Source of the DNA: Antiquaquibacter metalliresistens
Lineage (GTDB): Bacteria; Actinomycetota; Actinomycetes; Actinomycetales; Microbacteriaceae
DNA: 64,000 nucleotides
Assembly (NCBI RefSeq): GCF_029211225.1
Contig: NZ_JARGEM010000006.1
Coordinates: 186,001 to 250,000 of the forward strand
Direction of reading: 5' to 3'
The position numbers and the translations under genes were made by a program. A model generated the notes under the pieces. That model was not told the origin of the DNA. It did no database searches and saw nothing but the letters and a program-made list of their open reading frames with translations. Shown one piece after another: positions 29,549 through 38,768 of this stretch. Position 1 is the first letter of the stretch; every line of letters begins with the position of its first letter.

Positions 29549-31126
29549 ATGACCAGTAGCAGCAGTACGTCGACAGCACCGCGCGAGGGTAAGGGCCTCG
29601 CCGCCGGCACACTCGGCCTCTTCGGCTCGACGGTGATCGGACTCGCGTCGACGGCACCCGTCTACTCACTCGTGGCGACCCTCGGGTTCGTGGTGCTCGC
29701 CGTCGGCGCCCAGGCGCCCATCGCCTTCATCGTCGCGTTCGTGCCCATGTTCTTCGTGGCCTTCGCCTACCGCGAACTCAACCGGGCCGTGCCGGACTGC
29801 GGCACGACGTTCACCTGGGCGACGAAGGCCTTCGGCCCGCGCATCGGCTGGATGGGGGGATGGGGCGTGGCCGTCGCCGGCATCGTCGTGCTCGCGAACC
29901 TCGCGCAGATCGGCGGAAAGTACTTCTGGCTGCTGGTGTATCCGGAGTTCGCTGCGAACACCGTCGTGGTCACGATCACCGGCGTCGCGTTCATCGCGCT
30001 GATGACCTTCATCAGCTACCGGGGGACCGAGATCGGCGAGAAGCTGCAGAACGTGCTGCTGGGCATCCAGTATCTGGCGCTCGTCGTGTTCGTGGTCGCG
30101 GTGATCGTCGCGATCGCCACCGGTCAGGCGCCGGCCGGGTCGACGCTGCCGAGCCTGGAGTGGTTCAACCCGTTCGCATTCGGCGACTTCAGCAGCTTCG
30201 TGGAGGCGATTCTGCTGGCGCTGTTCATCTACTGGGGCTGGGACACCTGCCTCGCGCTCAACGAGGAGACCAAGGACCCCGAGCACACGCCGGGGCGGGC
30301 AGCGATCCTCTCCACGGTCATCCTGCTCGTCACCTACGTCGGCGTCGCCGTCGCCGCGATGGCCTACGCGGGCCTGGGCGACACCGGCCTCGGCCTTCGC
30401 AACGAGGCGAACTCCGACGACGTGTTCTTCGCGCTGAAGGACGTGCTGCTCGGCCCGGTCGGCATCCTGCTCGTGATCGCCGTGATGGTCTCGGCGGTCT
30501 CCTCCACGCAGACCACGATTCTGCCGACCGCGCGCGGGACGCTCGCGATGGCCGCCTACAAGGCGCTGCCGAAGCGGTTCGGGATGGTGCATCCCAAGTA
30601 CCTCACGCCCGCGTTCTCCACCATCGTGATGGGCGTCGTCGCCACGGTGTTCTATGTGGGGCTGACGATCATCAGCGAGGACTTCCTCTCCGACACGATC
30701 CTCTCGCTCGGACTGGCGATCGCGTTCTACTACGCGATCACCGGATTCGCCTGCGTCTGGTTCTTTCGACGCAGCCTCTTCGACTCGGCGCGCAACGTGG
30801 TGTTCCGGCTCGTGTTCCCGTTGCTGGGAGCGCTCAGCCTCAGCGCGGCCTTCGTGTTCTCGGCGATCGACATGTTCAATCCGGACTACGGCTACACCGT
30901 GCTGTTCGGCGTCGGCGGTGTCTTCGTGATCGGCATCGGCTCACTGGCGGTGGGCGTCGTGCTGATGATCGTGTGGTCGTTCTTCCCGGGCTCGAAGCCG
31001 TTCTTCCGGGGGGGAGACGCTGAACGAGACGTCCGCGGTGCTCGTGCCCGAGGAGACGGTGCCGACCCGCCGCTCCGTCGACGGGGGACTCGTCTGAGCT
31101 CGGTTAGCCTGTATCGGTGCCGCTGA
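29549..31126 (+). CDS. APC-type amino acid permease, C-terminus probably frameshifted
   Basis: A polytopic transporter with about 12 hydrophobic helices and the APC-family opening GTLGLFGSTVIGLASTAPVYSL replaced partly by variants; EETKDPEHTPGRAAI marks a loop conserved in these permeases. After GSKPFFRG at a run of seven G (31008-31014) the reading frame gives an Arg-rich tail that overlaps the next gene. With one G fewer it would read ETLNETSAVLVPEE and stop at 31097, which matches family C-termini. So a 1-nt indel (real or sequencing error) is likely. ATG 29549 follows GGAG. Confidence 0.85.
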   Translation: MTSSSSTSTAPREGKGLAAGTLGLFGSTVIGLASTAPVYSLVATLGFVVLAVGAQAPIAFIVAFVPMFFVAFAYRELNRAVPDCGTTFTWATKAFGPRIGWMGGWGVAVAGIVVLANLAQIGGKYFWLLVYPEFAANTVVVTITGVAFIALMTFISYRGTEIGEKLQNVLLGIQYLALVVFVVAVIVAIATGQAPAGSTLPSLEWFNPFAFGDFSSFVEAILLALFIYWGWDTCLALNEETKDPEHTPGRAAILSTVILLVTYVGVAVAAMAYAGLGDTGLGLRNEANSDDVFFALKDVLLGPVGILLVIAVMVSAVSSTQTTILPTARGTLAMAAYKALPKRFGMVHPKYLTPAFSTIVMGVVATVFYVGLTIISEDFLSDTILSLGLAIAFYYAITGFACVWFFRRSLFDSARNVVFRLVFPLLGALSLSAAFVFSAIDMFNPDYGYTVLFGVGGVFVIGIGSLAVGVVLMIVWSFFPGSKPFFRGGDAERDVRGARARGDGADPPLRRRGTRLSSVSLYRCR

Positions 31127-32343
31127 CCCGCCGACAGATCTACCGGCGTCGCCGCATCGCCGTGTTCGGCAGTGCCGCGCTCGTGCTCGCCATCGCCTTC
31201 TACCTGCCGCTGACCCTCCTCGCGCCGCTGCGGGCCGTGGATGCCGCGGTGCCCCCGGTACCGACTCCCGCGGTATCCCAGCCCGCCGTCTCCCTGCCCG
31301 GGTACGGGGCCGCGGCGATCGGCGCCGTCGGATACCCCGGAGTGCTCACCTCCTCGGGCAGCACCGAACCGCTGCCGATCGCCTCGATCGCCAAGGTGAT
31401 CACGGCCCTCGTCGTGCTCGACGCCAAACCGCTCGCGCCCGGCGAGGCCGGCCCGGACATCGTGTTCGGCGACGCGGACCTCGACTTCTACGACCAGATG
31501 CTGGCGCTCGACGGCGTGGTCGGAGACGTGACATCCGGTCAAGCGATGTCGCAGCGCAACGTCATGAACGTCATGCTCATGACCTCCGCCAACAACTACG
31601 CGATGTCGCTGGCCAACTGGGCCTTCGGCTCGATCGACGGCTACGTCGCCGCCGCGAGCGACTGGTTGGCCCGCCACTCGCTGACCGCGACGACGATCAC
31701 CGAACCGACCGGCATCCAACCCAGCGACGTCAGCTCCACGACCGACCTCATCGAGATCGCCCGACTGGTGACCGCGAACCCGGTGCTCGCCGAGATCGTC
31801 GCCACCAAGAGCATGGATATACCGGGGTTCGGGCCGATCACGAATCGCAACGGCCTGCTCGGGGTCGGCGGCATCGACGGGATCAAGACCGGCACGCTCG
31901 ACGAGTCCGGGGCCTGCCTGCTGTTCTCGTGGGACTACGCGGTCGGCTCGCAGACGGTGACGCTGCTCGGGGTCGTGCTCGGCGGCCCGAACCACGCGAC
32001 CGTCAACGCGACGATCGAGGGCCTCCTGGGCGAGGTCGATGCCGGCTTCAGTGAGGTGTCCCTCGCGGCGGCCGGCCAGGTGTTCGGCAGCTACAGCACC
32101 GCGTGGGGCGACAGCGCCAACGCCGTGGCGGCGGAGGCGGCATCCCTGCCGCTGTGGGCGGCCACCCCCGTCACCGCGGTCGTGGAGACGGGTGAGGTGA
32201 CGCTCGGCGAGGTGGGCACCCGGGTCGGGACCGTCACCTTCACCGCCGCCGATCGCACCGTGACCGTACCGCTCGTGCTCGACACCGAGATCGACGATCC
32301 CGGGCCGTGGTGGCGGCTGACCAATCCCGACAAACTGTTCTAG
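31117..32343 (+). CDS. D-alanyl-D-alanine carboxypeptidase (S11-type)
   Basis: A 408-aa penicillin-binding-protein-fold peptidase trimming peptidoglycan stem peptides. Positively charged N-terminus and a hydrophobic anchor (about residues 14-36), then catalytic SIAK (90-93), SAN (about 152) and KTGT (about 262), the three active-site motifs. The C-terminal part is a beta-rich extension ending PWWRLTNPDKLF. GTG 31117 lies 6 nt after TAGCCT (31105-31110), a leaderless start. Confidence 0.88.
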   Translation: MPLTRRQIYRRRRIAVFGSAALVLAIAFYLPLTLLAPLRAVDAAVPPVPTPAVSQPAVSLPGYGAAAIGAVGYPGVLTSSGSTEPLPIASIAKVITALVVLDAKPLAPGEAGPDIVFGDADLDFYDQMLALDGVVGDVTSGQAMSQRNVMNVMLMTSANNYAMSLANWAFGSIDGYVAAASDWLARHSLTATTITEPTGIQPSDVSSTTDLIEIARLVTANPVLAEIVATKSMDIPGFGPITNRNGLLGVGGIDGIKTGTLDESGACLLFSWDYAVGSQTVTLLGVVLGGPNHATVNATIEGLLGEVDAGFSEVSLAAAGQVFGSYSTAWGDSANAVAAEAASLPLWAATPVTAVVETGEVTLGEVGTRVGTVTFTAADRTVTVPLVLDTEIDDPGPWWRLTNPDKLF

Positions 32344-32441
32344 GCTCCACCCAACTCACAGGCACGACCGCTAGAGTTGCCCCATCTGGAGCAGTTGCTC
32401 ATCCCCGTGGCTGGGAAGTCATTCTACGATTTCGAGGCCAC

Positions 32442-33557
32442 GTGAGCTCTGCGAACTCCGCCGTACCCGCACGCATCATCAAGACCGGCCCCCGCGGCAT
32501 CGGCAACCCGCTGAGCGAGTTCTCCGCGCTGCTGCACACCGTGCGCGACGCCGGACTGCTGCGCCGCAGGGTCGGTTTCTACGTGGCCGTCTTCGCCGGC
32601 ATCACCGTGGCCATGGCCGCCGCCTGGGCGGGACTCGTGCTGCTGCAGGACACCTGGTACGTGCTGATCATCGCCGCGGTCATGGGGGCGCTGTTCACGC
32701 AGTACGCCTTCATCACCCACGAGCTCGCGCACCGGCAGGTGTTCACCTCGGGCAAGACCAACGACTTCGCCGGACGCTTCATGGCCGACCTCGTGGTCGG
32801 CATCAGCTACTCGTGGTGGATGAGCAAGCACACCCGCCACCACGCGAACCCGAACACGGTCGACAAAGACCCGGACATCGAGACCGACTTCATCATCTTC
32901 CAGAAGGAGAAGGCGGTCGGCCTGCGACCGTTCGCCGGATTCCTCGCCAAGCGTCAGGGCTATCTGTTCTTCCCGGCGCTGTTGCTCGAAGGTCTGAACC
33001 TGCACATGCACGCCTTCAAGACCGTCTTCTCGCCCGGCAAGGTGGACAAGCGGGCGCTCGAGATCGTGCTGCTGCTGGTGCGCAACGTCGGCCTCGTCGC
33101 CATCGTCTTCGCGATCCTGCCCCTCGGTGCCGGCTTCGCCTTCCTCGGGGTCATGCTCGCCGTGTTCGGCGTCTACATGGGCGCCTCGTTCGCACCGAAC
33201 CACAAGGGCATGCCGATCCTGCCGAAGGGTTCGAAGGTCGACTTCCTGCGTCGCCAGGTGCTCACGAGCCGCAACATCACCAGCGGCGTCTTCATGAACC
33301 ACGTGATGGGCGGGCTGAACTACCAGGTCGAGCACCACCTGTTCCCGAGCATGCCGCGACCCCACCTCAAGCGGGCGGGCGAGATCGTGCGCGAGTACTG
33401 CGAGAGCCGCGGCATCCCGTACACCGAGGTCGGGCTGTTCACCTCGTACGGGATCGTGATCCGATACCTCAATGAGGTCGGGCTGGGCGCCGGAGGGGAC
33501 CCGTTCGACTGTCCCGCCGCCGGTCGCAACGGCTACGCCGGATTCGCCGCCAGCTAG
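32442..33557 (+). CDS. Fatty acid desaturase
   Basis: A 371-aa membrane di-iron desaturase. Three histidine boxes are visible: HELAH (about residues 90-94), HTRHH (about 128-132) and QVEHH near residue 296, the acyl-lipid/acyl-CoA front-end type pattern. Four hydrophobic segments. Introduces double bonds into membrane fatty acids, tuning fluidity. GTG 32442 fits family starts; TACGAT at 32425-32430 is a likely -10 with a leader of only a few nucleotides. Confidence 0.9.
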   Translation: MSSANSAVPARIIKTGPRGIGNPLSEFSALLHTVRDAGLLRRRVGFYVAVFAGITVAMAAAWAGLVLLQDTWYVLIIAAVMGALFTQYAFITHELAHRQVFTSGKTNDFAGRFMADLVVGISYSWWMSKHTRHHANPNTVDKDPDIETDFIIFQKEKAVGLRPFAGFLAKRQGYLFFPALLLEGLNLHMHAFKTVFSPGKVDKRALEIVLLLVRNVGLVAIVFAILPLGAGFAFLGVMLAVFGVYMGASFAPNHKGMPILPKGSKVDFLRRQVLTSRNITSGVFMNHVMGGLNYQVEHHLFPSMPRPHLKRAGEIVREYCESRGIPYTEVGLFTSYGIVIRYLNEVGLGAGGDPFDCPAAGRNGYAGFAAS

Positions 33558-33564
33558 GAGCCGG

Positions 33565-34329
33565 CTAGAACGCGGGCCGCTTCGGCTCGATCTGATCGCC
33601 CGAGGACTGGTGGCGCAAGCGCCGCAGCACCCACGGCACGAGGTGCTCGCGCGCCCAGACGATGTCTTCGACACGCGCTTGGCGCCACTGCTTGGGCGGC
33701 AGCGGCTCGGGCTTGAAGGGCTCGAGGTCGTGCTCGACACCCAGTGCGTCGAGCACCATGGCCGCGATCGTGTGGTGGCCAACCGGTGAGAAATGCAGGC
33801 GGTCGGGCGCCCACATGCGAGGGTCCTTGAGTTCGCGCAGCGCCCACATGTCGGCGACGATCGCATCGTGGCGCTGAGCGATCGCCCGCAGGTTCTCGTT
33901 GTAGATCGCGACCTTGCCGCGCACCCGGCTCAGCACCGGCGTCATGCCGATGTCGGGCCCGTTGAACATCACGACGGTCGCCCCGTCGCGCCGCAGCACT
34001 CGGATGAGCGCCTCGAACCGATCCGCGATGTCGTCCGGATCGGTGCCGGGGCGGATGATGTCGTTGCCTCCCGCGGAGACGCTGATCAGGTCGGGTTTCA
34101 GTGCGATCGCGGCCTCGGCCTGCTCGGCGGCGATCTGATCGAGCAGCCGACCCCGGATGGCCAGGTTCGCGTAGGCGAAGTCATCGGCGTCGGCCGCAAG
34201 CACTTCGGCGACGCGGTCGGCCCAGCCGCGATGTCCCCCCGGACTGCCGGGCTCGGGGTCCCCGATGCCCTCGGTGAACGAGTCGCCGATGGCGACGTAG
34301 CGACTCCACGGGTGCTGCTGCGCTGACAT
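33565..34329 (-). CDS. SGNH/GDSL-type esterase/lipase
   Basis: A 254-aa hydrolase with all four SGNH blocks: Ser in AIGDSFTEG (about residues 13-21), Gly in NLAIRGRLL, Asn in SAGGND and Asp/His in DRLHFSPVGH. No signal peptide, so it is probably cytoplasmic. Substrate unknown. The ATG at 34329 has GGAG 3-6 nt upstream. Convergent with the desaturase gene (7 nt apart). Confidence 0.9.
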   Translation of the reverse strand: MSAQQHPWSRYVAIGDSFTEGIGDPEPGSPGGHRGWADRVAEVLAADADDFAYANLAIRGRLLDQIAAEQAEAAIALKPDLISVSAGGNDIIRPGTDPDDIADRFEALIRVLRRDGATVVMFNGPDIGMTPVLSRVRGKVAIYNENLRAIAQRHDAIVADMWALRELKDPRMWAPDRLHFSPVGHHTIAAMVLDALGVEHDLEPFKPEPLPPKQWRQARVEDIVWAREHLVPWVLRRLRHQSSGDQIEPKRPAF

Positions 34330-34489
34330 GGCTCCATTTTCGCGCACTCGGCACCGTAGGTGCGCGTGCACCCGCCGATAGCAGAGGCGCGCACGTCGGG
34401 GCAAGGGGCTTGTCCCCCGACCGGGGGAGTGATGGGCTGTGTGCGTCCTGAAAACCGGGACGGCATGACCGAACGACTGGGAGGTCGTC

Positions 34490-34756
34490 ATGGGAATTCT
34501 TGGCTGGATCGTACTGGGGCTCGTCGCCGGTGCAATCGCAAAGGCAATCCTGCCGGGCACGCAAGGTGGCGGCTGGATCATCACGCTCGTGCTGGGTGTG
34601 GTCGGAGCGCTCCTGGGCGGATTCCTCGGCAGCGCGATCTTCGGGATCGGTCTGGAGACCTTCTGGTCCCTCCAGACCTGGCTGCTCGCGATCGGCGGCG
34701 CGATCGTCGTGCTGCTGATCTATGGCCTCGTCACGCGCGGCTCACGTCGCGCCTGA
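34490..34756 (+). CDS. GlsB/YeaQ/YmgE-type stress membrane protein (copy 1)
   Basis: An 88-aa integral membrane protein with three hydrophobic helices and the family's glycine-rich pattern (GWIVLGLVAGAIAKAILPG, LGVVGALLGGFLGS). Family members are transglycosylase-associated or stress-induced; the mechanism is unknown. ATG 34490 has GGGAGG upstream. The 160-nt region before it contains a CCCCC/GGGGG hairpin near 34417-34430. Confidence 0.85.
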   Translation: MGILGWIVLGLVAGAIAKAILPGTQGGGWIITLVLGVVGALLGGFLGSAIFGIGLETFWSLQTWLLAIGGAIVVLLIYGLVTRGSRRA

Positions 34757-34903
34757 TCCATCGACGAGTGGGGGGAGGTGCGCCAAGAGCGCGCCGCCCC
34801 CCATTCGCGCATGTCGGGTCTTGTCCGCGCGATGCCGGGGTGCCAAGGTTGGGGCGCGGGGTCGAAATCGGCCCCCTTCCGCATGAACTCCTGGAGTCGC
34901 ACA

Positions 34904-35164
34904 ATGGGCTGGTTCTCGTTTCTCATCCTCGGCATCATCGCCGGCGTCATCGCCAAGCTGATCCTCCGCCAGAAGGCCGGCTGGTTCCTCACCATCATCC
35001 TCGGCGTGCTCGGTGCGATGGTCGGCGGCTGGATCGCCGGACTCATCCCCGGCGTCGGATACGAGAACTTCTGGTCGATCCAGTCGTGGCTGATCGCCAT
35101 CGGGGGCGCCCTCGTGGTGCTGCTCGTCTTCGGCCTCATCACGCGCCGCCGCGCCTCGCGGTAG
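34904..35164 (+). CDS. GlsB/YeaQ/YmgE-type stress membrane protein (copy 2)
   Basis: An 86-aa paralog of the preceding gene, with the same layout (FLILGIIAGVIAKLILRQK, LGVLGAMVGGWIAG, FWSIQSWLIAIGGALVV). A tandem duplication is the simplest origin. ATG 34904 is preferred over ATG 34883 because GGAG lies about 8 nt upstream and the product aligns with copy 1 from this residue. A strong terminator follows. Confidence 0.85.
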   Translation: MGWFSFLILGIIAGVIAKLILRQKAGWFLTIILGVLGAMVGGWIAGLIPGVGYENFWSIQSWLIAIGGALVVLLVFGLITRRRASR

Positions 35165-35170
35165 GCCTTC

Positions 35171-35210
35171 GACACGGGGCGGGTGCCACTGACGGCATCC
35201 GCCCCGTGTC
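35171..35210 (+). terminator. Terminator after the tandem GlsB-type genes
   Basis: A 17-bp stem with one G-T wobble (35171-35187 with 35194-35210) and a 6-nt loop, starting 7 nt after the stop of copy 2. Clear factor-independent-type hairpin without a long T tract. Confidence 0.8.
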
Positions 35211-35234
35211 GTTCCCGGGTGGGAGGATGCCACC

Positions 35235-36482
35235 ATGGGCAAGCAGGACGGCAGCGATCGCCAGGTCACCGCGAGCAGCGTCGACGACGCGACCGCGACG
35301 ATCCTGCACGCCGACCTCGACGCGTTCTTCGCCTCCGTGGAGCTGCTCGACCACCCGGAGCTCGTCGGCAAGCCCGTGATCGTCGGCCACCCGTCCGCCC
35401 GTTCGATCGTCACCGCCGCCACCTACGAGGCGCGCAAGTTCGGGGTCAACTCGGCACTGCCGATGGCCATCGCCCTTCGGCGCTGCCCGCAGGCGATCGT
35501 GCTCGAACCCCACTACGAGCGCTACACGCACTATTCGAAGCTCGTCATGGCGATCTTCGAGGAGCTCACCCCGCGAGTCGAGAAGCTCGGCATAGACGAG
35601 GCCTTCCTCGATGTCGCGGGCGCCCGCCGCATCTTCGGCAGCCCGATGCAGGTCGCGCAGCTGCTGCGCACCCGCGTCCGCGCCGAGACGGGCCTGGTGG
35701 TCTCCGTCGGAGCGGCGGCGACGAAGTTCGTGGCCAAGGTCGCCAGCGGTCTGTCCAAGCCGGATGGGCTGCTCGTGGTGCCCCTGGAGGGCACCGTCGC
35801 CTTTCTCCACCCGCTGCCGATCGCGAAGCTCTGGGGCGTCGGCGGCAAGACCGAGGAGGTGCTGCTCGCACGCGGCTACCGCACGATCGGCGACATCGCC
35901 GCGGCATCCGTGCCCGCACTGCAGGCGATCGTCGGCGAGTCGGCCGCCCAGCGCCTGCACGAGCTGTCCTGGGGCCGGGACCCGAGGCACGTGCACGCCC
36001 GGCCGGACGAGAAGAGCATCGGACACGAGATGACCTTCGAGACCGACGTCACCGACCCTGAGATCGTGCGGCGCGAGTTGCTGCGCATGTCGAACATGGT
36101 CGCGGTGCGACTGCGCCGGGCCGGTATGCGGGGACGCACGGTGGTGCTGAAGCTGCGTTTCGGCGACTTCACCACCATCACCCGCTCGCGCACCATCCGC
36201 GAACCGACCGACCTCGGCCGCACCATCTACGACGAGGTGCGCGCGATCTACGACGGGCTCGGGCGGCACGATGCGCGCATCAGGCTCGTCGGTGTGCGGG
36301 CCGAGCAACTGCAGGATGCCGACGCCGCACAGCTCGGACTGTGGGACGACTCCGAGGGCTGGCGGGATGCCGAGGAGGCGATGGATGCCGCGACCGCCCG
36401 CTTCGGGCGCGGCGCGATCCGCCCCGCCCGACTGCTCGGTCCCGAGGCCAGCGAACGGCCCCGGATGGGGCAGCGGGACTGA
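35235..36482 (+). CDS. dinB: DNA polymerase IV (Y family)
   Basis: Translesion polymerase of 415 aa. Catalytic carboxylates lie in HADLDAFFASVE (about residues 25-36) and GIDEAFLDVAG (about 118-128). Helix-hairpin-helix and little-finger domains follow, and QLGLWDD near the C-terminus is a plausible beta-clamp-binding motif. A GGGAGGA site precedes ATG 35235. No LexA box was seen upstream. It adds an uninduced error-prone polymerase close to the SOS cassette at 38769-44463. Confidence 0.95.
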   Translation: MGKQDGSDRQVTASSVDDATATILHADLDAFFASVELLDHPELVGKPVIVGHPSARSIVTAATYEARKFGVNSALPMAIALRRCPQAIVLEPHYERYTHYSKLVMAIFEELTPRVEKLGIDEAFLDVAGARRIFGSPMQVAQLLRTRVRAETGLVVSVGAAATKFVAKVASGLSKPDGLLVVPLEGTVAFLHPLPIAKLWGVGGKTEEVLLARGYRTIGDIAAASVPALQAIVGESAAQRLHELSWGRDPRHVHARPDEKSIGHEMTFETDVTDPEIVRRELLRMSNMVAVRLRRAGMRGRTVVLKLRFGDFTTITRSRTIREPTDLGRTIYDEVRAIYDGLGRHDARIRLVGVRAEQLQDADAAQLGLWDDSEGWRDAEEAMDAATARFGRGAIRPARLLGPEASERPRMGQRD

Positions 36483-36556
36483 TCCCGACCGAGCGCCATG
36501 ACGGGCGGGGCTCGATCACCGATCGGTGTCGTCCGGCTCGGGTACCATCTGATCAA

Positions 36557-38329
36557 GTGACCACCTCCCCGTTTCCCGGCCCCACGGTCGGCACCTTCGC
36601 GGCGGAGCATCTCTCACCGGCCTACCCCGAGCGGGCCGCCCGCGGCACGGCCGACAAGCTTCGCGCCTGGCAGGCCGAGGCCCTCGACCTGTACTTCGAA
36701 CGCGAACCCCGCGACTTCCTCGCCGCCGCGACCCCGGGCGCAGGCAAGACCACATTCGCCCTGAGGCTCGCCGTCGAACTGATCGCCAGACGCGTCGTTG
36801 AGCGCGTCACCGTGGTCGCTCCGACGGACCATCTCAAGCGTCAGTGGGCGGATGCCGCACACCGGGTGGGACTGCGCCTCGACCCCGGGTACGCCAACGG
36901 CGCGGCGTGGGGCGGGCGGCGGTTCCACGGCATGGCGGTGACCTACGCGCAGGTGGCGGTGAAGGCATCCCTGCACCGGCAGATCACCGAGTCGGCCCGC
37001 ACGCTCGTGATCCTCGACGAGGTGCACCACGGCGGGGATGCCCTGAGCTGGGGCGACGCGATCCGCGAGGCCTTCGAACCCGCCACCCGACGCCTGTCGC
37101 TGACCGGCACGCCGTTCCGCAGCGACACCGCGCCGATCCCGTTCGTGACGTACGCGCCGGATGCGAAGGGCATCCGCACCTCGCTCACCGACTACTCCTA
37201 CGGCTATGGCCGTGCCCTCGCCGACGGCGTCGTGCGGCCGGTGATGTTCATGGCCTACGCGGGCAAGATGCGCTGGCGCACCCGCATGGGCGACGAGATG
37301 GAGGCCCGGCTCGGCGAGCCCGACACCAAGGACGTCACCTCCCAGGCCTGGCGCACCGCGCTGGATCCGAAGGGGGAGTGGATGCCGTCGGTGCTGCGCG
37401 CCGCCGACGTGCGCCTCAGCGAGGTGCGGCACGCGATCCCGGATGCCGGCGGGCTCGTGATCGCGACCGACCAGGATGCCGCGCGCGCCTATGCGAAGCT
37501 CCTGCACGAGATCACGGGGGAGCAGCCCACGGTCGTGCTCTCGGACGAGAAGGACTCCTCGTCGCGGATCGAGACCTACGCCGCGAGCGAGCGGCGCTGG
37601 ATGGTCGCCGTGCGGATGGTGTCGGAGGGCGTCGACGTGCCGCGCCTGGCCGTGGGCGTCTATGCGACCTCCGCGTCGACGCCGCTGTACTTCGCACAGG
37701 CCGTCGGGCGCTTCGTGCGTGCGCGGCGTCGCGGCGAGACCGCCTCGATCTTCCTGCCGAGTGTGCCCTCGCTCATGTCGTTGGCGACGCAGCTCGAGCT
37801 GGAACGCGACCACGCCCTCGACCGACCGAAGGCCGACGACGGCCTGCTCGACGACGATCTGCTCGCCGCCGAGCAGCGCGAGCAGGCCACCAGCGACGTG
37901 CTCACCGACGAGTTCACCTGGGAGGCGATCGAGTCCGACGCCAACTTCGACCGGGTGCTCTACGACGGCGACGAGTTCGGCTTCGCCGCACCGACCGGCA
38001 GTGACGAGGAGCTCGACTTCATCGGGTTGCCCGGCATCCTCGAGCCCGAGCAGGTGCGCGAGCTGCTGCGGCAGCGGCAGGCTCGGCAGTCCCGCCGGTC
38101 GGCCGCACGCCCGACCGAGGAGCAGCCCGCCCCGCTGTACCGCAACCTCAAGGAGCAGCGAAAGCTGTTGAACTCGCTGGTGGGGATGCGCGCGAAGCTC
38201 TCAGGCGAACCGCACGGCCTCATCCACGCCGAACTCCGTCGCGTGTGCGGCGGGCCTGCGGTCGCGCAGGCCACGGTCACGCAGCTGCAGGCGCGCATCG
38301 ATTACCTGCGCAAGGGCCTGCGAAGCTGA
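36557..38329 (+). CDS. SF2 DEAD/DEAH-type helicase
   Basis: A 590-aa superfamily 2 helicase. Motif I TPGAGKTTF (about residues 61-69), Ia VVAPTDHLKRQW, II ILDEVHHGGD (DEVH type), III SLTGTPFRSD, VI QAVGRFVRARR. The C-terminal 170 residues carry a charged linker and end with a predicted helical segment. Specific role unknown; repair or restriction-like translocases share this core. GTG 36557 lies 8 nt after TACCAT (36543-36548), a leaderless start. Confidence 0.88.
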   Translation: MTTSPFPGPTVGTFAAEHLSPAYPERAARGTADKLRAWQAEALDLYFEREPRDFLAAATPGAGKTTFALRLAVELIARRVVERVTVVAPTDHLKRQWADAAHRVGLRLDPGYANGAAWGGRRFHGMAVTYAQVAVKASLHRQITESARTLVILDEVHHGGDALSWGDAIREAFEPATRRLSLTGTPFRSDTAPIPFVTYAPDAKGIRTSLTDYSYGYGRALADGVVRPVMFMAYAGKMRWRTRMGDEMEARLGEPDTKDVTSQAWRTALDPKGEWMPSVLRAADVRLSEVRHAIPDAGGLVIATDQDAARAYAKLLHEITGEQPTVVLSDEKDSSSRIETYAASERRWMVAVRMVSEGVDVPRLAVGVYATSASTPLYFAQAVGRFVRARRRGETASIFLPSVPSLMSLATQLELERDHALDRPKADDGLLDDDLLAAEQREQATSDVLTDEFTWEAIESDANFDRVLYDGDEFGFAAPTGSDEELDFIGLPGILEPEQVRELLRQRQARQSRRSAARPTEEQPAPLYRNLKEQRKLLNSLVGMRAKLSGEPHGLIHAELRRVCGGPAVAQATVTQLQARIDYLRKGLRS

Positions 38330-38355
38330 CCGTGCCCGGTCCCGGGCAATGAGAA

Positions 38356-38382
38356 ACGCCCCGGCTGTCATAGCCGGGGCGT
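38356..38382. terminator. Bidirectional terminator between helicase and cspA
   Basis: A perfect 11-bp stem (38356-38366 with 38372-38382) and 5-nt loop between two convergent genes. It can terminate both strands. Confidence 0.8.
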
Positions 38383-38403
38383 CTCCTTACTGAGCTCTCA
38401 AGT

Positions 38404-38607
38404 TCAGAGGGGGCGGATGTTCTCCGCCTGGGGACCCTTGGGTCCCTGCGTGATGTCGAACTCGACCTTCTGGTTCTCGTCGAGCGACTTGTAACCGCTC
38501 GTCGAGATGGCCGAGTAGTGGGCGAACACGTCAGGACTTCCATCCTCGGGGGCGATGAAGCCGAATCCCTTTTCCGCGTTGAACCACTTGACGGTACCTG
38601 TTGCCAT
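38404..38607 (-). CDS. cspA: Cold shock protein
   Basis: A 67-aa single CSD-fold nucleic-acid chaperone. RNP1-like [11 protein letters not shown] (about residues 13-23) and RNP2-like DVFAHYSAI (about 26-34) are visible. ATG 38607 follows GGAGGAG. The promoter (TATACC near 38692-38697 on the minus strand) gives a leader of about 80 nt with a CCCCG/CGGGG hairpin (38636-38650), in keeping with csp mRNAs whose leaders respond to temperature; that control is inferred. Confidence 0.95.
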   Translation of the reverse strand: MATGTVKWFNAEKGFGFIAPEDGSPDVFAHYSAISTSGYKSLDENQKVEFDITQGPKGPQAENIRPL

Positions 38608-38768
38608 GCAAACTCCTCCAGGAGTCTAAAACCGACCCCGACAGCCGGGGCCTACCGCGACGCCATGAAAGCGCGTTGGTGTGCTCAGGGTATAGCAGGT
38701 ACGCGCCATTATGGCCAGTTATGACGAAACCGGTGCGAGATGGTAACAAAGCGTTCGCCCGCCGTTCG

